NCBI GenBank assembly: GCA_010015675.1
Contig: ML976982.1
Location: 1,185,557-1,249,556 of the forward strand
DNA: 64,000 bases
DNA from: Byssothecium circinans
Taxonomy: Eukaryota; Ascomycota; Dothideomycetes; Pleosporales; Massarinaceae
Direction: 5' to 3'
Every line of letters starts with the position of its first letter. Position 1 is the first letter of the stretch. Under the pieces are notes generated by a model, which was not told the origin of the DNA, did not search any database, and saw nothing but the letters and a program-made list of their open reading frames with translations. Positions 48,096-59,835 of this stretch are shown one piece after another. Position numbers and translations under genes: made by a program.

Positions 48096-48583
48096 GACTG
48101 TCGAACCCCGAATGGAGGGTTGCTGGTCGGGCTCTCACAGGTCGAAAGGGTAGTAGCTACCAAGTTGATAATACACTCGGGGTGCTGTAAAGCTGTACCA
48201 GAGTTTTGACACGGAGCTCAATGTCAACCGCTCCTACAGCCGTGCTTGACAGTGTAAGGCAGCCAGTCTCAAAGAAAGGTTCAGATGGTCTTAGATGGAC
48301 GAGAAGACGGTCAAGGTAACCATCTCTTCAGCTGGGCGTGCGATTGAAGAGGGGCGGAGGCCTTGTCCTGCATTGTTGGGTCTAGATTGACGCAGGTGGG
48401 CGACGACATGGCGTTCAGTAGCGATCTTTACCAGCATGTGAAGATCAGATGGAACCGCGCGACTCGGATAATCCTCGGCAGAAGGACAGCAACAATCGCA
48501 GCAGCACAAAGCTCCACCACAACTCACACATCCAATGAACCGGTAGCATACGACATATCTCAATCAAGAGACTCACATTCACA
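48096..48583. other. Divergent promoter region
   Basis: Lies between the lipase gene (minus) and PET191 (plus). It holds no recognisable gene and probably carries both promoters. Confidence 0.5.
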
Positions 48584-49093
48584 ATGCCGCAGTCGTGTAA
48601 AGACATCCGTACGTTCTTCCATTGCAGCAATTCCCGACCCTCGCGCCACTGAGGCACCTCCGCATCCCCGCAACCCTCCACCCCTCCCTCCCATCCTCTT
48701 ACCGTCTACTAACAACACCTCCAAGGCGCGGCACTAGCCTTCTGCCTCCAAAACAGCGACTGCATAATGGTCGAGCGCAACTCCCCCGGCGACTGTCTCC
48801 GCCCCCCGCTCAAATACACACTCCCCACACAATGCCAACAGCTACAAAAAGGCTACGCGGAGTGCAAGCGCGGCATGATCGATATGCGGAAGCGATTCCG
48901 AGGGAACAGGCCGATTAGTGTGCAGGGACAATTAGAGACCGGCGCGTACGGGAAGGGGAGGGCAATGGCAGATGAGGATGAGAAGAAGGGCACGATTGAG
49001 GAGAAGGGCTATATGCTGTATGCGGGGCGGCCGTATAAGGGGGTTGAGGAGAATAGCGAGGGTGGGAATGATGAGGGTGGTGAGGGGAAGTAG
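48584..49093 (+). CDS. PET191: PET191/COA5, cytochrome c oxidase assembly factor
   Basis: Two exons, 48584-48608 and 48726-49093, joined in phase 1 through a 117-base GTACGT...CCAAG intron with a CTAAC branch, give 130 residues. The start MPQSCKDIR/AALAFCLQNSDCIMVERN is the PET191 signature. DCLRPPLKYTLPTQCQQLQKGYAECKRGMIDMRKRFRGNRPIS completes the twin CxnC Cys-rich helical hairpin of this intermembrane-space protein. It is needed to assemble cytochrome c oxidase in mitochondria. The first exon is only eight residues and is recognised by its Cys-containing opening. The C-terminal extension, with EEKGYMLYAGRPYKGVEE and an acidic Gly-rich end, is longer than yeast's but usual for filamentous fungi. 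Confidence 0.92.
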
Positions 49094-50677
49094 ATCGAAT
49101 GGGTGATTCTGGGATGGGCGGCGGATTGGTGACGGACCGGGCTCGAAGGACGGATGGGTGCAATGGACTGCTCAGGAAGAATTCGGACAGACCGCGGTTC
49201 AACGTTGTGATATAGGCTGCATCAACCGGCGTTATGAAGACAGGAGACGACGTCAAGTAGATGTCGGTGTCTCCCTTTGACACCTCACTCTGTATCACTA
49301 TTGTACATTAGACCGATTGACGCGTGCTACTCGTGCCTGAAAGGCTATATGAAGCCACACTAGCCAAGTACATTGCCTGGCTCAAAGTGAGCTTGCGCTG
49401 GAAATCGGTGGGCAAAATTTGGCTGCAACACCTCTAGAGAATCTGGTCGAGGTTCTGTGTGGGTATAAATCAACTGCGGTGTTTAGGAACTCACTCAATG
49501 AAGTGATGCCTACGCCTGTGACTGGGAAGACTTGTTCTTTGAAGCTGTGTTTGCGACGACGATGCTAATGTCTGACGGAGACGGAAACGAGATCATGTGT
49601 GTTGTCATATTGGTTATTACTATTAGTCTATTGACCATACGGAGGAGAATAGACTAGAGATTGATCAATTCTTGAGATATTGAGGACGAGATAATGTGAT
49701 AAAATATCGGGTATTGTATGGGGAGAGCTTGTGAGCTAGAAATTGGCGCGGGTGACACGGAGATGAGCAGCCACCATGTCACTGCGTCGACTTCTTTTTC
49801 CTTGGAGTCCAAAACATCCATCCATTTTCTAAAATACAATTACCGTAAGCACATTAGTCTCCTCATCGCAGAAGCCTTCCCAAGAACGCACTGTGTGTCA
49901 GTGTCGATCTTCTCCATATCCTCGACCTATTCGCCATCAAACTGGAAGGAGTATCAACGTATGCCGCAAACTCTTAAACTTCAATTTTCATCCCTCAAGT
50001 GTCTAGAGTTAATATCTTCGCGTTAAGAACGCTTGAATCAGCAATCAATGTTGTTCTCAATAAGAGTCCATCATAGCTTTGCTTCGGATCGAGTCAGTGT
50101 GAATATACATTGAAGCCTTTCAAAGGATTCTTTTGGAACTAGAGAAGGAGAAGTAGGATATGAGGTAACCAGCGTTGTTAGATACGGAAAGATGGGAGCA
50201 TCAAGTCTACCATCGATGCCGATTCACTCACCGACCTCTTCAAGGAATAGCGAGGAGCTCGTCTCGGCCTTTCATGCGGTCTGCAGGAACCACACGAGCC
50301 TCTTCCAGATACATTCCAAGAACCCAGTGTCGAGAACCCACCACCACTCACCTATCAGATCTTGCCAAAATGGACGAGTATCCGGAAACCTCTGCTCACC
50401 GAATATATTCACGCGTGCCGTTTCATACGACTTTTTCCTCCCCTTAAGGATCAACCCATGACACAGTTCCAGAATAGATAAACCACGACAATAAAATCTA
50501 TCGATATTCCCGGGTGCATTTTCGCTGGTTAATCTAGACGTGCAGATCTTTGCTGGTCCTGGGTAGAAATTTGGAGCGACCAAATTTTACGTCCCATTGA
50601 ACACGACCCGAACATTACATGTTGGATTTGGGACTATTAGTGTATAAATAACATTACCAGATTTTAATTTGTACATA
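49094..50677. other. Gene-poor stretch
   Basis: No supported gene. ORFs at 49718-50026 (plus) and 50272-50583 (minus) lack motifs; the latter could be a fragment of an unknown decayed gene. Confidence 0.4.
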
Positions 50678-50905
50678 CAGTACTAGGACATAAGTATCTT
50701 GACCATCCAAAAAAAAGTAAAAATTAGAGGTGTAGGCTTGGCTCTTCTTACGCGTGCGGCTACCTATTATATCGCTTAAAAATAGCTAGGGGAAGGTGGA
50801 CGAAGGTATCACTATTAAATTTAGGCGTTATAAGGATTGGTGGTGGTAGGTGGTGTGAAAGTTTAAGTGTAATTCTGATGGTCTAGATACTTGTGTCTAG
50901 GCCTG
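50678..50905. mobile_element. Tc1/mariner-type MITE (228 bp)
   Basis: Terminal inverted repeats of about 30 bases face each other. The left end reads CAGTACTAGGACATAAG, then TATCTTGACCATC. The reverse complement of the right end reads CAGGCCTAGACACAAG, then TATCTAGACCATC. Both ends are flanked by TA (50676-50677 and 50906-50907), as expected for the TA target duplication of Tc1/mariner elements. Only about 170 bases lie between the repeats and they hold no transposase, so the element is non-autonomous. The few mismatches between ends suggest it is old. Confidence 0.8.
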
Positions 50906-52082
50906 TACGTCTATACTACAGCGCAAGGCAGTTCGTATCCACCGTAAAACAATGACATAGACCCCGCCTCTCCTAGAACTGACCTTGTTACTTCCAGAGA
51001 GTCATTGATCCACCGCATGAGGGTACTAGTTTATCTTTGTTGATCCGTCCGCCCTTCACCACTTTAAGGCAACTAAGGCATCTGCAGTATCTATCTCCTT
51101 AGCTTTCGGAGCAGTTCACACGTCTGGGCCCTTTCTGAAAAATGACAAGGTCCGTCCCAGCGCTTCCGCCGGTAGCCGGCTCAATATCTCTGTGTCAAGG
51201 TCCAAGTTCCACGGTACGTGTTGGATGACGAGCTACTGGTAGTAGGTATCGCAATCTTCTTTCCAAAACGAGGTTAAGCCCGTAGCTAACATCGAAAGGT
51301 TTGCTTGGTGCGGGACGGTACCATGGTATCGCTGCAGGAGAAGAGCACTTAAGCAGGCAGCGGAGATGTTAGCCAAAACAATTGCGACGGCGGAAAAAAA
51401 GCGAGAGTACCGGATGGTAGCAACTTTAAGGACGCGCGGTGCTAAAGCGCGTAAAGGTAAAAAAGCATACGAAGTAAATAAGCTCTGGTTTTCGATAGGG
51501 TGATGAGAGACATTGCAGCGTCTTCCTTGCTAGAAAAACATGGACCAGGTCCTTGGGGAAAGGTAACTTACATATGTGGGTAAGGCTCCGCCAGGCTCCG
51601 TCGAGCACCCATTTGTAGGCCAGCAGAGTTCGTTATAACGGTAACGGAGGCAGCGAACGTAGGCTCCGTGGAAACACGTCCGAATATTGACAGCTTTTTA
51701 CTTTTTGCCAATATCTGCGCATGAAGACAGCTTTCTAGCTTCGGCGCAGGCGGCCTTCCTGAGGAGCGTTGGCTATTGGGGGTATCTCAATTATATGTTC
51801 AGAGGTAGTAGTTCAGGAGAGCTAAACCCACGATTAAATGGTAGGTAAGATTCCAAGTTATCTAGGTACGGTAGCTACAAGCCAAAACGTAGACGAGGGA
51901 TTCATGTCCCTAAAGAACAAACTGGAACTGCGGCACAGCTGCAGAGCGTGCATCAAACCGCCTTACAATTGTACACCAATATGTTACAATTCCCAGGAAG
52001 AGAAGTCGAAAAATACACCCGGCAAAGGCCCCATCAATCAAGCATCGGAACCCCAGGATAATGCTACATCAATCCGTCTAGC
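50906..52082. other. Gene-poor stretch with a possible ORF remnant
   Basis: Between about 51330 and 51480 the plus strand reads a Lys/Arg/Ala-rich helix-like segment (ALKQAAEMLAKTIATAEKKR) that could be the tail of a transposon protein, but nothing identifiable joins it. The rest has no gene. Confidence 0.35.
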
Positions 52083-53148
52083 TTACTTCAACTCCATCTT
52101 CTCTTCAACACCACACGGAAAGCCACAAAGCAACGTCCTTCTCTGTAATTCGTTAGCGTACTGCCCAACATCATGCCCAGAAAATGACAAACTCACCCTC
52201 GAATTCCTCAATCCAACAGCACAACCCCACTCCTCCTGCCCATCCAACCAACCCTCGCTCGAACACCCACCCATCCACTCACCCTCGTCTACATCTCTAT
52301 CCGTCGTCCACCTCTTTTCCCCGACCGCAAAGTCAATGGAATCGCCAACCGAGCTCAAAGAAACGCGAAGCACGTCTCCAGTCTCTAGGTCCGCGACATC
52401 CCACCACTTCTCCGCCCTCAGCTTCTCGTAGCTATTAAACGCCTCCCTCGGCCTCTGTCCCTGAACATCCACAGCCACGCTCCCATCTTCCCTCAAAATG
52501 CTATTGATCTGAAGGTACGATACCGGCGCCACTTCACCTCGCTCGCACCGCTGCATCTGGTACGCTCGAAACGTGCATGTTTGACGTCCAGTGCTGCTTC
52601 CCATGACTTGTTGCTGCTGCTGCTGAGCTATCCTTTCTGTTCCGGAGCGAGATTGTGGAAGATTTGCTAGAGCTGCGGCTGCGGATGCTGCCGGCGGTGC
52701 TGGATCGACTGCTAGTACTGCTAGTGCTAGAACTGCGACTCCGGCTCCGGCTCCAGAAGCCTTTTCCTGCTGCGGCCCCGCTGCTGGAGGCGCTGGAATG
52801 GCTGCTGCCGGGTCGGCTGAGGAGGATGTGGGATGGAGAAGAAGAGCGGGATTTTGGTTGGTGGGGGCTTGCGATGGTGGTGGGGTGGTGGTGCAGCGAG
52901 CCGTCGCTAAGGCTCCTGACAGCAGCAGGAGATATAGAGCGCGACCGAGCGGCGAGAAGATCGGCAATCGGTACTGAGATAACATCTTTCCTTCCCTTTT
53001 CTTCTTTTTTGTGAACTTGAACTTGACCTGGTTCGTAACCCTCCTTCTCTTTCGGAACGATGCGAGCCTCGGCCTTTAAAGTGAAAATGATAGAATATAC
53101 AACGTAGGATAAGAAGCAAAAAGCGTAGAAGTCAAGCGTGATGCCCAT
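52083..53148 (-). CDS. Membrane-anchored Ser-rich protein, two overlapping frames
   Basis: The likely start at 53148 (MGITLDFYAFCFLSYVVYSIIFTL) gives one membrane segment, then a charged stretch and a long Ser/Arg-rich region (SRSRSRSSSTSSTSSRSSTAG) ending in a stop at 52534. A second frame, open from 52985 to 52083, carries what looks like a folded C-terminal domain (CTFRAYQMQRCERGEV, YLQINSILREDGSVAVDVQG, AEKWWDVADLETGDVLRVSL). The two probably belong to one gene, but I found no GT-AG intron that joins them in phase. A frame change near the CAG/CTG repeat at about 52612-52625 would do so. Either there is an indel there or the real intron is non-obvious. Family unknown; reported as one gene with an unresolved joint. 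Confidence 0.5.
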
Positions 53149-54319
53149 CTTGAAAAGGGTGGGACGGCAGTCACCTTCTATATACACTTGCGTCCTGCGC
53201 GGCGTAGTACTGATGGAAGGTAGGGGTTTGGAAATAGATTGGTGAGTGTACCAAAAAGGTGCCTTGGGGTTCCGGTGCTGTGGTGGAGGCGCCGGACTGC
53301 GCCGTACTAAGCGCTCACCACGGTGATGGATGTTGGGGTTGAGGTTGAGGTTGGCGGTTGTATTCTTTTGGGGCCGATTTTCAACGGGATGGATGTTGGC
53401 ATGCGGCGTAGTTCATCCTCAATTGCAATTGTTCAAATCGTAGCGTTTCAAAGTCGTCGTTCTGTAATGAATCGGGTAAAAGCGTGGGCGCTTGGAACGC
53501 TTCACGGAACGGTTGGCGCGTAAATGCTCGTCGATCTCCTCTCTTTGTAAAGAAAGTTGCACCTCCAGGGCTAGAAAATAAAATGATATGAATACAGCGA
53601 AGTGAAGGATGTAGGTAGTGAAGAAACAGAGAAACAGAAAAGGGGACCTTGGTCGTGTCTTGGTGGTTTATGGGGGTGCGCTTGGTGGTTTCGGAGTCTG
53701 GTGTTGGGCGCGTTTCAGGTTCCAACGGGAGACGTCGGATGCGCATCGGTTGGATCTCCGCGCGTGCACAGGGCTGAGGAGTGCAGGGTTATGAGCAGCG
53801 CGGGCAGGTTGGGGAAAATATCTAGTGGTGGGAACAGCTGCGATCTTTCATGGCGGATACTCTTCCTTTTGTGCAGACGTAAATGTGGTGCAACGAAGAC
53901 ACGCATGGCTAGAAGCTCTGCCAAAGTTAACTGCCCCTTGCATGACGCTCGCGTGTGCGCCACGGGGACTGCTCATGCGACCAGTGTGGTCCCGCGGACG
54001 CTGGATACGAAGTCGTCGACAACGTGAGAAGACGCGCTATCGTATTTGAGGGGTACAATTAAGTTGGGGTATTGCACTACGCGAAATGAAATGGCATGGG
54101 ATCGCGAGGGGCTGTGGTCGGGGAACAAGCATGTGAAAGTACCCCTATGGCGCAGTTGCGGATAGTCAGCCTTGCCGCACTTCATCATCCTGTGACTTCT
54201 AGTCCCGAAATATGGAGCGGAATCACTGTAGCCTCGTGCAAAACTCAAAGAGAGAAACACGTTAGACGAAGTCTTTCTATATCTGCTTTGGGTCGGATAT
54301 ACAGATTCAAATTCCCACA
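53149..54319. other. Intergenic, no gene seen
   Basis: Promoter side of the preceding minus-strand gene, then sequence without recognisable ORFs. A short run of GTTGAGGTTGAGGTT-like repeats lies at about 53335-53352. Confidence 0.4.
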
Positions 54320-56040
54320 TCAAGGCTCATCAGAGAGATCCTGATAGGGCCATATCTTATCGTACAACTCCTTCTCTTCCTCAGTCTCCGCAGAGTTTAG
54401 GAATATCTGCTTGTACTGCCGAGAATTCTCAACCGCCGTATCGTAGTCCTCCGGTATCACCATACCATCAGCAGGCAAAATCCCTAGATCGCGGAACATA
54501 GTCAGTATCTTCCCCACACCGTCGTAAATCTCCTCTTCTTTGTCGTGCGCTTCTAGTTCTTCTTTGGTGAAAGTAATCGGACACTCCGAATCCTCGCCAA
54601 AGATCTCCTTCTAGCAATTATGAATCGTGATGAGTGAATCGCGTAGGAAGAAGAGATCTCTGTTTTCCCATACGCCGGTAACAAGCCAAACTGGCTTTCT
54701 CAGCACAGGCACCGTGGGTTGAGATAAATATTCCCAATGAAGTGGTGCATTTTTGAACGTCTGGAGTTCGTAATACTTGTGGATTTTCTCACTCTTCATA
54801 TCCCGATCGATCTTTGCCTGTTCGTCCGGGGGCAATTGATCAAAGTTGCCGGGCTTCTCAGGTAGCACCCAGCCTTGAGCCACGTTCTTATAGTGCCGAA
54901 ACGCTCTGTGAACTCCTGATTGGTAGAACAGCGGAGCTACTGTAACGGATTGCCAATCAATTATGCTTGTGATCTTATGCGCAGCAGGGTCCACGAATAT
55001 GTTATCAAGGTGGAGATCGGGATAGCATACTGATCGAGGTTCAGGCCTTGGCGATCTGTGGTGAATTGTACAGCATCCGCTTTATTGGTAAGTTGCAGAA
55101 GATTGTCTTTGAAGTAGATGCATCCATGCTTCTCAAACTGCACGGAAGTGAGCGACTGATCGAATTCGACAACTTGGTCAAGTATCCTCAGTTTGGATTT
55201 CCACGGCAGGGTTGACCACAGGGCGCCTAGACGGACACCAGGCGCCTTTTCTTCGAGGATGTATTCGGCTTGAACGGGCGATTTCCGAGCATCAGAGGAC
55301 CATGAAAGTACACGAGGTGACGGTATCCCAAAATCCTCGCGGAGCTAAATGCGTCAGTCATTTTCGATTGTAGCACCAGAGAGCATGCATACCATCTTTC
55401 GAGTAGCAACTTCAGAAGCAGTCGTGTACTGTGCTGGTCCAGCACATGGATTGGGAAGTTTTGCTACCACTTCCCTGCCATTGTCCATGCTGAGGAGAAA
55501 AGCCTTGTTATGTAGGCCTTCGGTGAGCTTCAGGACTTTGATACCTATTCCAAGCCCAGTGAGTGAATGGGTATCCTGAGATTTGGAATAAATTATTTAC
55601 AATTCGAGGCTCCTTCGCAAGCTTTAACAGCTATTTCTAGTAGATGCGGTAGGCTGAAGTCGAGATGGCGTTTGGCCAGTTCATTCCTCTCATTCGTTCT
55701 AGGAGTGTTAGAATGATTAGAATCCCATGTGTGATGGGGGAATAATGATCTTACAGCCATCGTTGTCGTGTATATCGATACAAGTCCGCTTCGGGGATGC
55801 TTTCTATCTCTCAGTGAGCCAGTGACCTCTCTTCGAAGTTGAACAATTGGCGAATTTACCTTCGCCTCGAGCTGTTTCCGCAAACAAAGGCGGAAGCCAT
55901 GATCTAGTCGTCGTGACTAGCATTCTCCTGGCATAAAAACACGCAATAAGCCTCTTTCTGGGCGATCGTTGGCGATGGGGATAAGATTTGAGGTGACGGA
56001 AGATGGTTTGTGGCCCGATTGAGGAGTAGTCCAATGCCAT
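54320..56040 (-). pseudogene. Aminoglycoside-phosphotransferase-like gene, internally deleted
   Basis: Exon-like blocks on the minus strand match the large fungal phosphotransferase (APH/AIM9-like kinase-fold) family: GHWLTER; LEIAVKACEGASNC; IKVLKLTEGLHNKAFLL, where a 56-base GTAAAT...TAG intron fits; then GREVVAKLP (Lys of the ATP site); FGIPSPRVLSWSS; VQFEKHGCIYFKDNL; and TDRQGLNLDQYA. At about 55021 the sequence jumps straight to DLHLDNIFVDP and ITSIIDWQSVTVAPLF. The expected segment between them, including the start of the catalytic HxDLHxxN loop, is missing and the frame shifts. A TAG at 54611-54613 interrupts the rest, which continues as KEIFGEDSECP and ends at 54320. The stop fits TGG to TAG. 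No kinase could be made. Confidence 0.7.
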
Positions 56041-59000
56041 AGTGAACGTTTCACATGGTGTTGCTTAGGCAATTTAACGAGACGAAAATTAAAGTTATAA
56101 ATGGGAAATATATGCTGCAACGATAAACTGGACTGTGTTGCGACACTGGAAGTATACATAAGCTTAATTATGTATGCGTATGCTTCCTAGCAATGAGATT
56201 TCATAGTGAGAACTCGAATGGTAGATGTCGATGTGGATGATGTTGTGATGGAGATTGATGAAAGGTGAAAACACGAGGAAAACTCTGGAATATCAGCGCC
56301 TTGACCATGTACACGTGACATGTACTACTATTAAGAACATCATGTCAATGGATGCTACCATAGGTACTCAGGGTTTATAAGTTTTCTCTACGTATACATG
56401 ACCTTGGTAACGGAAACGCAAGACGTCCAAAGTTTGCATGTTCAATTAACACTGAAATTTCCTATCTGACCCTGATGCTCACAGGCACAAAGCTTTCGGG
56501 GTATATCTGGTCCAGTTGTAGATCACATTACACATCTACACTGCTCCTGAATCCGCTATATCAAAGGACAGCGTGACTCCTTAGCCGCAGCAATCCCCAT
56601 CCCACCCAACCCAACCCAAACAAAAACGCACCCTCCCCTCCCCGTCGAAACTCCAATCTGGTTCTTCCTCTGACAAGCGCAATACACTCGATTCAAAAGT
56701 AGTGGCTGCGGCGCAACAAAATCCCCCGCATAAACAATCAGCACCGTCCACCATTGACCACTCCCAACCCCCTCCCCTCCACGCAAATGTAGTACCGGCA
56801 CATCCGAAAACCCATCTACATGGAACAAGCATCCGTCGGCCTAACTTCCATGCCATGCCATTCCATGCAACATGCACGAAATTCTCCGGATGGATTGTGA
56901 ATGTGATTCGATCCTCCTGTCAAGTCAGCCTGGGCTAATTAGCACACAATATGTTAGCGACTTAAACGAACTTATGGTGCTTTCCCTTTCTACCAGGATT
57001 TGATTCATCGTACCGCTGACAACATGTCGGGAGGTGGTAGGCGGAAGGTAAAGTGGGACGCGTAGACCGGAAAGAGGTACACGTAAGGTGATGATGTTTC
57101 GTGGCACCAGTGGCGAGTACGAAGCATAAACACGGTTATTGGAAATGAACGATAAACGCAGAGCGCATAGGTTGACAGCAGTTCTGCATGAGCCGGCTGT
57201 CGTTCGTGTCGCATTTTGACCACTTCCACCAAGGCATTTGCCTTGGCTGGCCAGTACCGGTAGACGATGAAGCGCGAAGCTTTCCACCACGGCATGCAAA
57301 CAAACCGCGAATGCGCAAATTCGATGACTTCTTTAAAACGCCTCTATCAGTGTCAAACACCTCGCGTTTTCCACGAATAGCTCTTCTCTTCTCTTCTCTT
57401 CCGAGCGTGTGATGATGAGGAATCACATTTCCGCAGTCCGCACGGCATGAACACCCACCGCCACCATCATAAACCCACAACACGGCACGTCACCCTTTCA
57501 ACTCCCTTAATTGTCCACGGAATTTCAGACCCGAGCCGCGACGATCGCAACAAATGAATAACCGTTCGCGATTGATGAACCTACGTGCACCTCCTCTAAT
57601 CTCATCTCGTCCCCTAATCCCCCCAATTTTGGCGCCTTTGGTCAACGACGGCGCCAGAGGCATGTGGAGTCGCAGAGACTAGCGGAGTATCTCCGCCTCA
57701 GGCAGGCGCGATCCTCGTGGGATGAGACTACCGGTAGAGCGATGGAGTGAGGCTCTTGTGACCCCAAACGGCAAGCGTTTCACACTCCGCGGACAGCGAC
57801 TGCGTGGAGAGATGATTGGAGCCGTGTTTCAATGGGGTTGCGAAACATTTTGTGCTTGGCGATGTGACGTGATGCGACGCAATTAATGAACAAGCACTGT
57901 TCATGGCTATGATTTGATGGGCGTGGCTGGATTGTGATGGGCAAGTTGAAGGTGAAAGGTGACCGAAGCGAGACGAGGCACACCTGCCAAGACATTGTGA
58001 CTTGCGTCTTTGAAACGAATTTAGATACTGAACACATTGGATATTGAAGTGGACAGGAAGGGAAGTTTTAAGCTTGATAAATATCTGTTTTGCGTGATCG
58101 TCTGCGTCGAACTAAAATGCGGAAATTTGCCGCGTGTGCATGTATTCACTTTTCCGACTTTGCCAAGGCGAGGATAATACGTTAAGTATCGACCTGCGGA
58201 ATCATTAGTGAACAAATGAGCCGCGTACTTATGCTGTATTGTAAACAAAGCAAATAAATGATAAAAAAGAACTAGTTAGAAATAAAAATAAAGCTGCACC
58301 TGTTTGAGCCTCAAAATGTACGGCAAAATGGTAACACAATTGTGTTCCACCTCTTGTCGCCCTGTCTCTATAGACACAAAATTGCAACACACTAAACACC
58401 CACCTCATGTCTGCAAAACACAGGATTCATATACACAGCACAACGGTAGACAGTCAAGATCGAGCCTCGAGGAGAATAACATAATAGCGTGCGCTTGTTT
58501 TAAGTGCCCAGCCTGAAAAATGCGGCTTTATTTGTTCGTTATCGTATCTTGATTAGTTCACAGACTCTGCCACCGAGCACGCAGCACGAGCACTACACAA
58601 CGACCTTAGAAATCTTGAACGCCAAGGTCCATTCCATCGTGATTGAGGTTTCTAGTTTGGTTTGGGAAAAGGCATCGAAAGCGCTTGGCGACGATACGGT
58701 AGAACCGACGGTGCTGGGTGCCCGTGCTGTCCAGTGTCAGTGCGTGTTGGGATCGCCGATCGCAACAGGGTAAGTGGTGATGCGACGTTGAGGTTGAGGT
58801 TGAGGTGTCACGTGCGGCACAGTCGGCATTAATGTCGATGTGAGATGTTACCGTATGACAATGACAGCTGTAGCGCATACCGTCATGTCACGAGTCCGCG
58901 ATTGAGTATGGGGGTTGAATGAGCTTATCAACGCAGATCAAGACGGCGGTCGTTTTAACTATTTAGTGACTGCTAAATCAGAGAAGGAATGAGGTATTGT

Positions 59001-59136
59001 CTGGAATTGATTAACGACAACTAAGATATTCGCGCTCATGGCGAATCAACATGCCGAAACGGTCATTAGAATCGTAGAAAGCATGGTCTGAATCATCCTG
59101 CCTTCAAGCCCCAAGAACGCCATCCCAGTCCTCCAC
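56041..59136. other. Long gene-free stretch (3.1 kb)
   Basis: Many short ORFs on both strands, none with a recognisable motif, signal peptide or splice partner. No tRNA boxes, terminal repeats or long tandem repeats seen. Confidence 0.4.
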
Positions 59137-59835
59137 TCAGTGTCCGTGCTTCTTGTTCTTGTGCTTGTCCTCCAGCTTGCTTCCCAAAACGGCGCCCGCA
59201 ATGGCTCCCATAATGCCATGGCCTCCCACCTTGTTTCCGCCAAAGTATCCAGCAGCTCCTCCACCAAGCGCGCCCATCAACCCTCGATCGCCCTCTTGTT
59301 GCGCGTTGGGATCTGTCGGGCCGTAGTTCTGTTGTGCGCCAGGTGCGCCGGGTGCGCCGTAGCCTTGCTGGTGTTGGCCCTGAGGGTATTGCTCCTGGGG
59401 GTATGCGCCCTGTTGCGGAAACTGGTTGGCAGGAGCTTGGCCCGGGTACTGTTGCTGTCCGTACTGTTGTTGACCGTAGGCGCTGGCGAGTTGTTAGTCG
59501 TGTGTTTCGAAACAAGTGTGTGTTGGGTTGGGTTTAGAGGAAGACCATAGGTGTGACGTAGGCAAAACTTACCCTTGCTGGTTGTACTGGTCGTAGGGTG
59601 CTGGGCTCTGGCCGTGCTGGAAACCGCCTTGCGCTGGAGGTCCGTAGCCCGGGTATTGTTGTTGGTTGTAACCTTGGTCGTAGCCCTGCTGCGGTGGGTA
59701 TTGGTTTGGCTGGTTGTATTGATCGTAGCCTTGCTGTGGAGGCGCGCCGTAGCCCGACTGACTCGGTGCGGGCGAGCCGTATTGGTTCGGGTACTGCTGG
59801 TATTGCTGGTTGTACTGGTTGTAGGGGCCCGACAT
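59137..59835 (-). CDS. Gln/Tyr-rich glycine-zipper protein
   Basis: Two exons, 59835-59573 and 59482-59137, joined in phase 2 through a 90-base intron, give 202 residues. The N-terminal two thirds is a prion-like, low-complexity stretch (repeats of YNQ, QQY, GYG, PPQQG). The C-terminus has a glycine-zipper pair, DRGLMGALGGGAAGYFGGNKVG followed by GIMGAIAGAVLGSKLED, then a basic His-rich tail (KHKNKKHGH). Glycine-zipper segments pack as membrane-inserted or oligomeric helices; fungal proteins of this layout are often stress-induced. Role unproven. The start MSGPYNQYNQQ is unambiguous. Confidence 0.85.

Noticed and set aside
49725..49750. GCTAGAAATTGGCGCG, resembling the core of the hairpin array
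   Set aside because: Only about nine bases match and the flanks do not pair, so chance is enough to explain it.
51330..51480. Lys/Ala/Arg-rich frame thought to be a transposase tail
   Set aside because: Too short and too low in complexity to assign; no catalytic motif nearby, so it is mentioned only as part of the gap.
56556..57483. Overlapping ORFs of 90-124 codons on the minus strand
   Set aside because: Low-complexity translation (Trp/Gly/Cys-rich), no family resemblance, several frames open at once.
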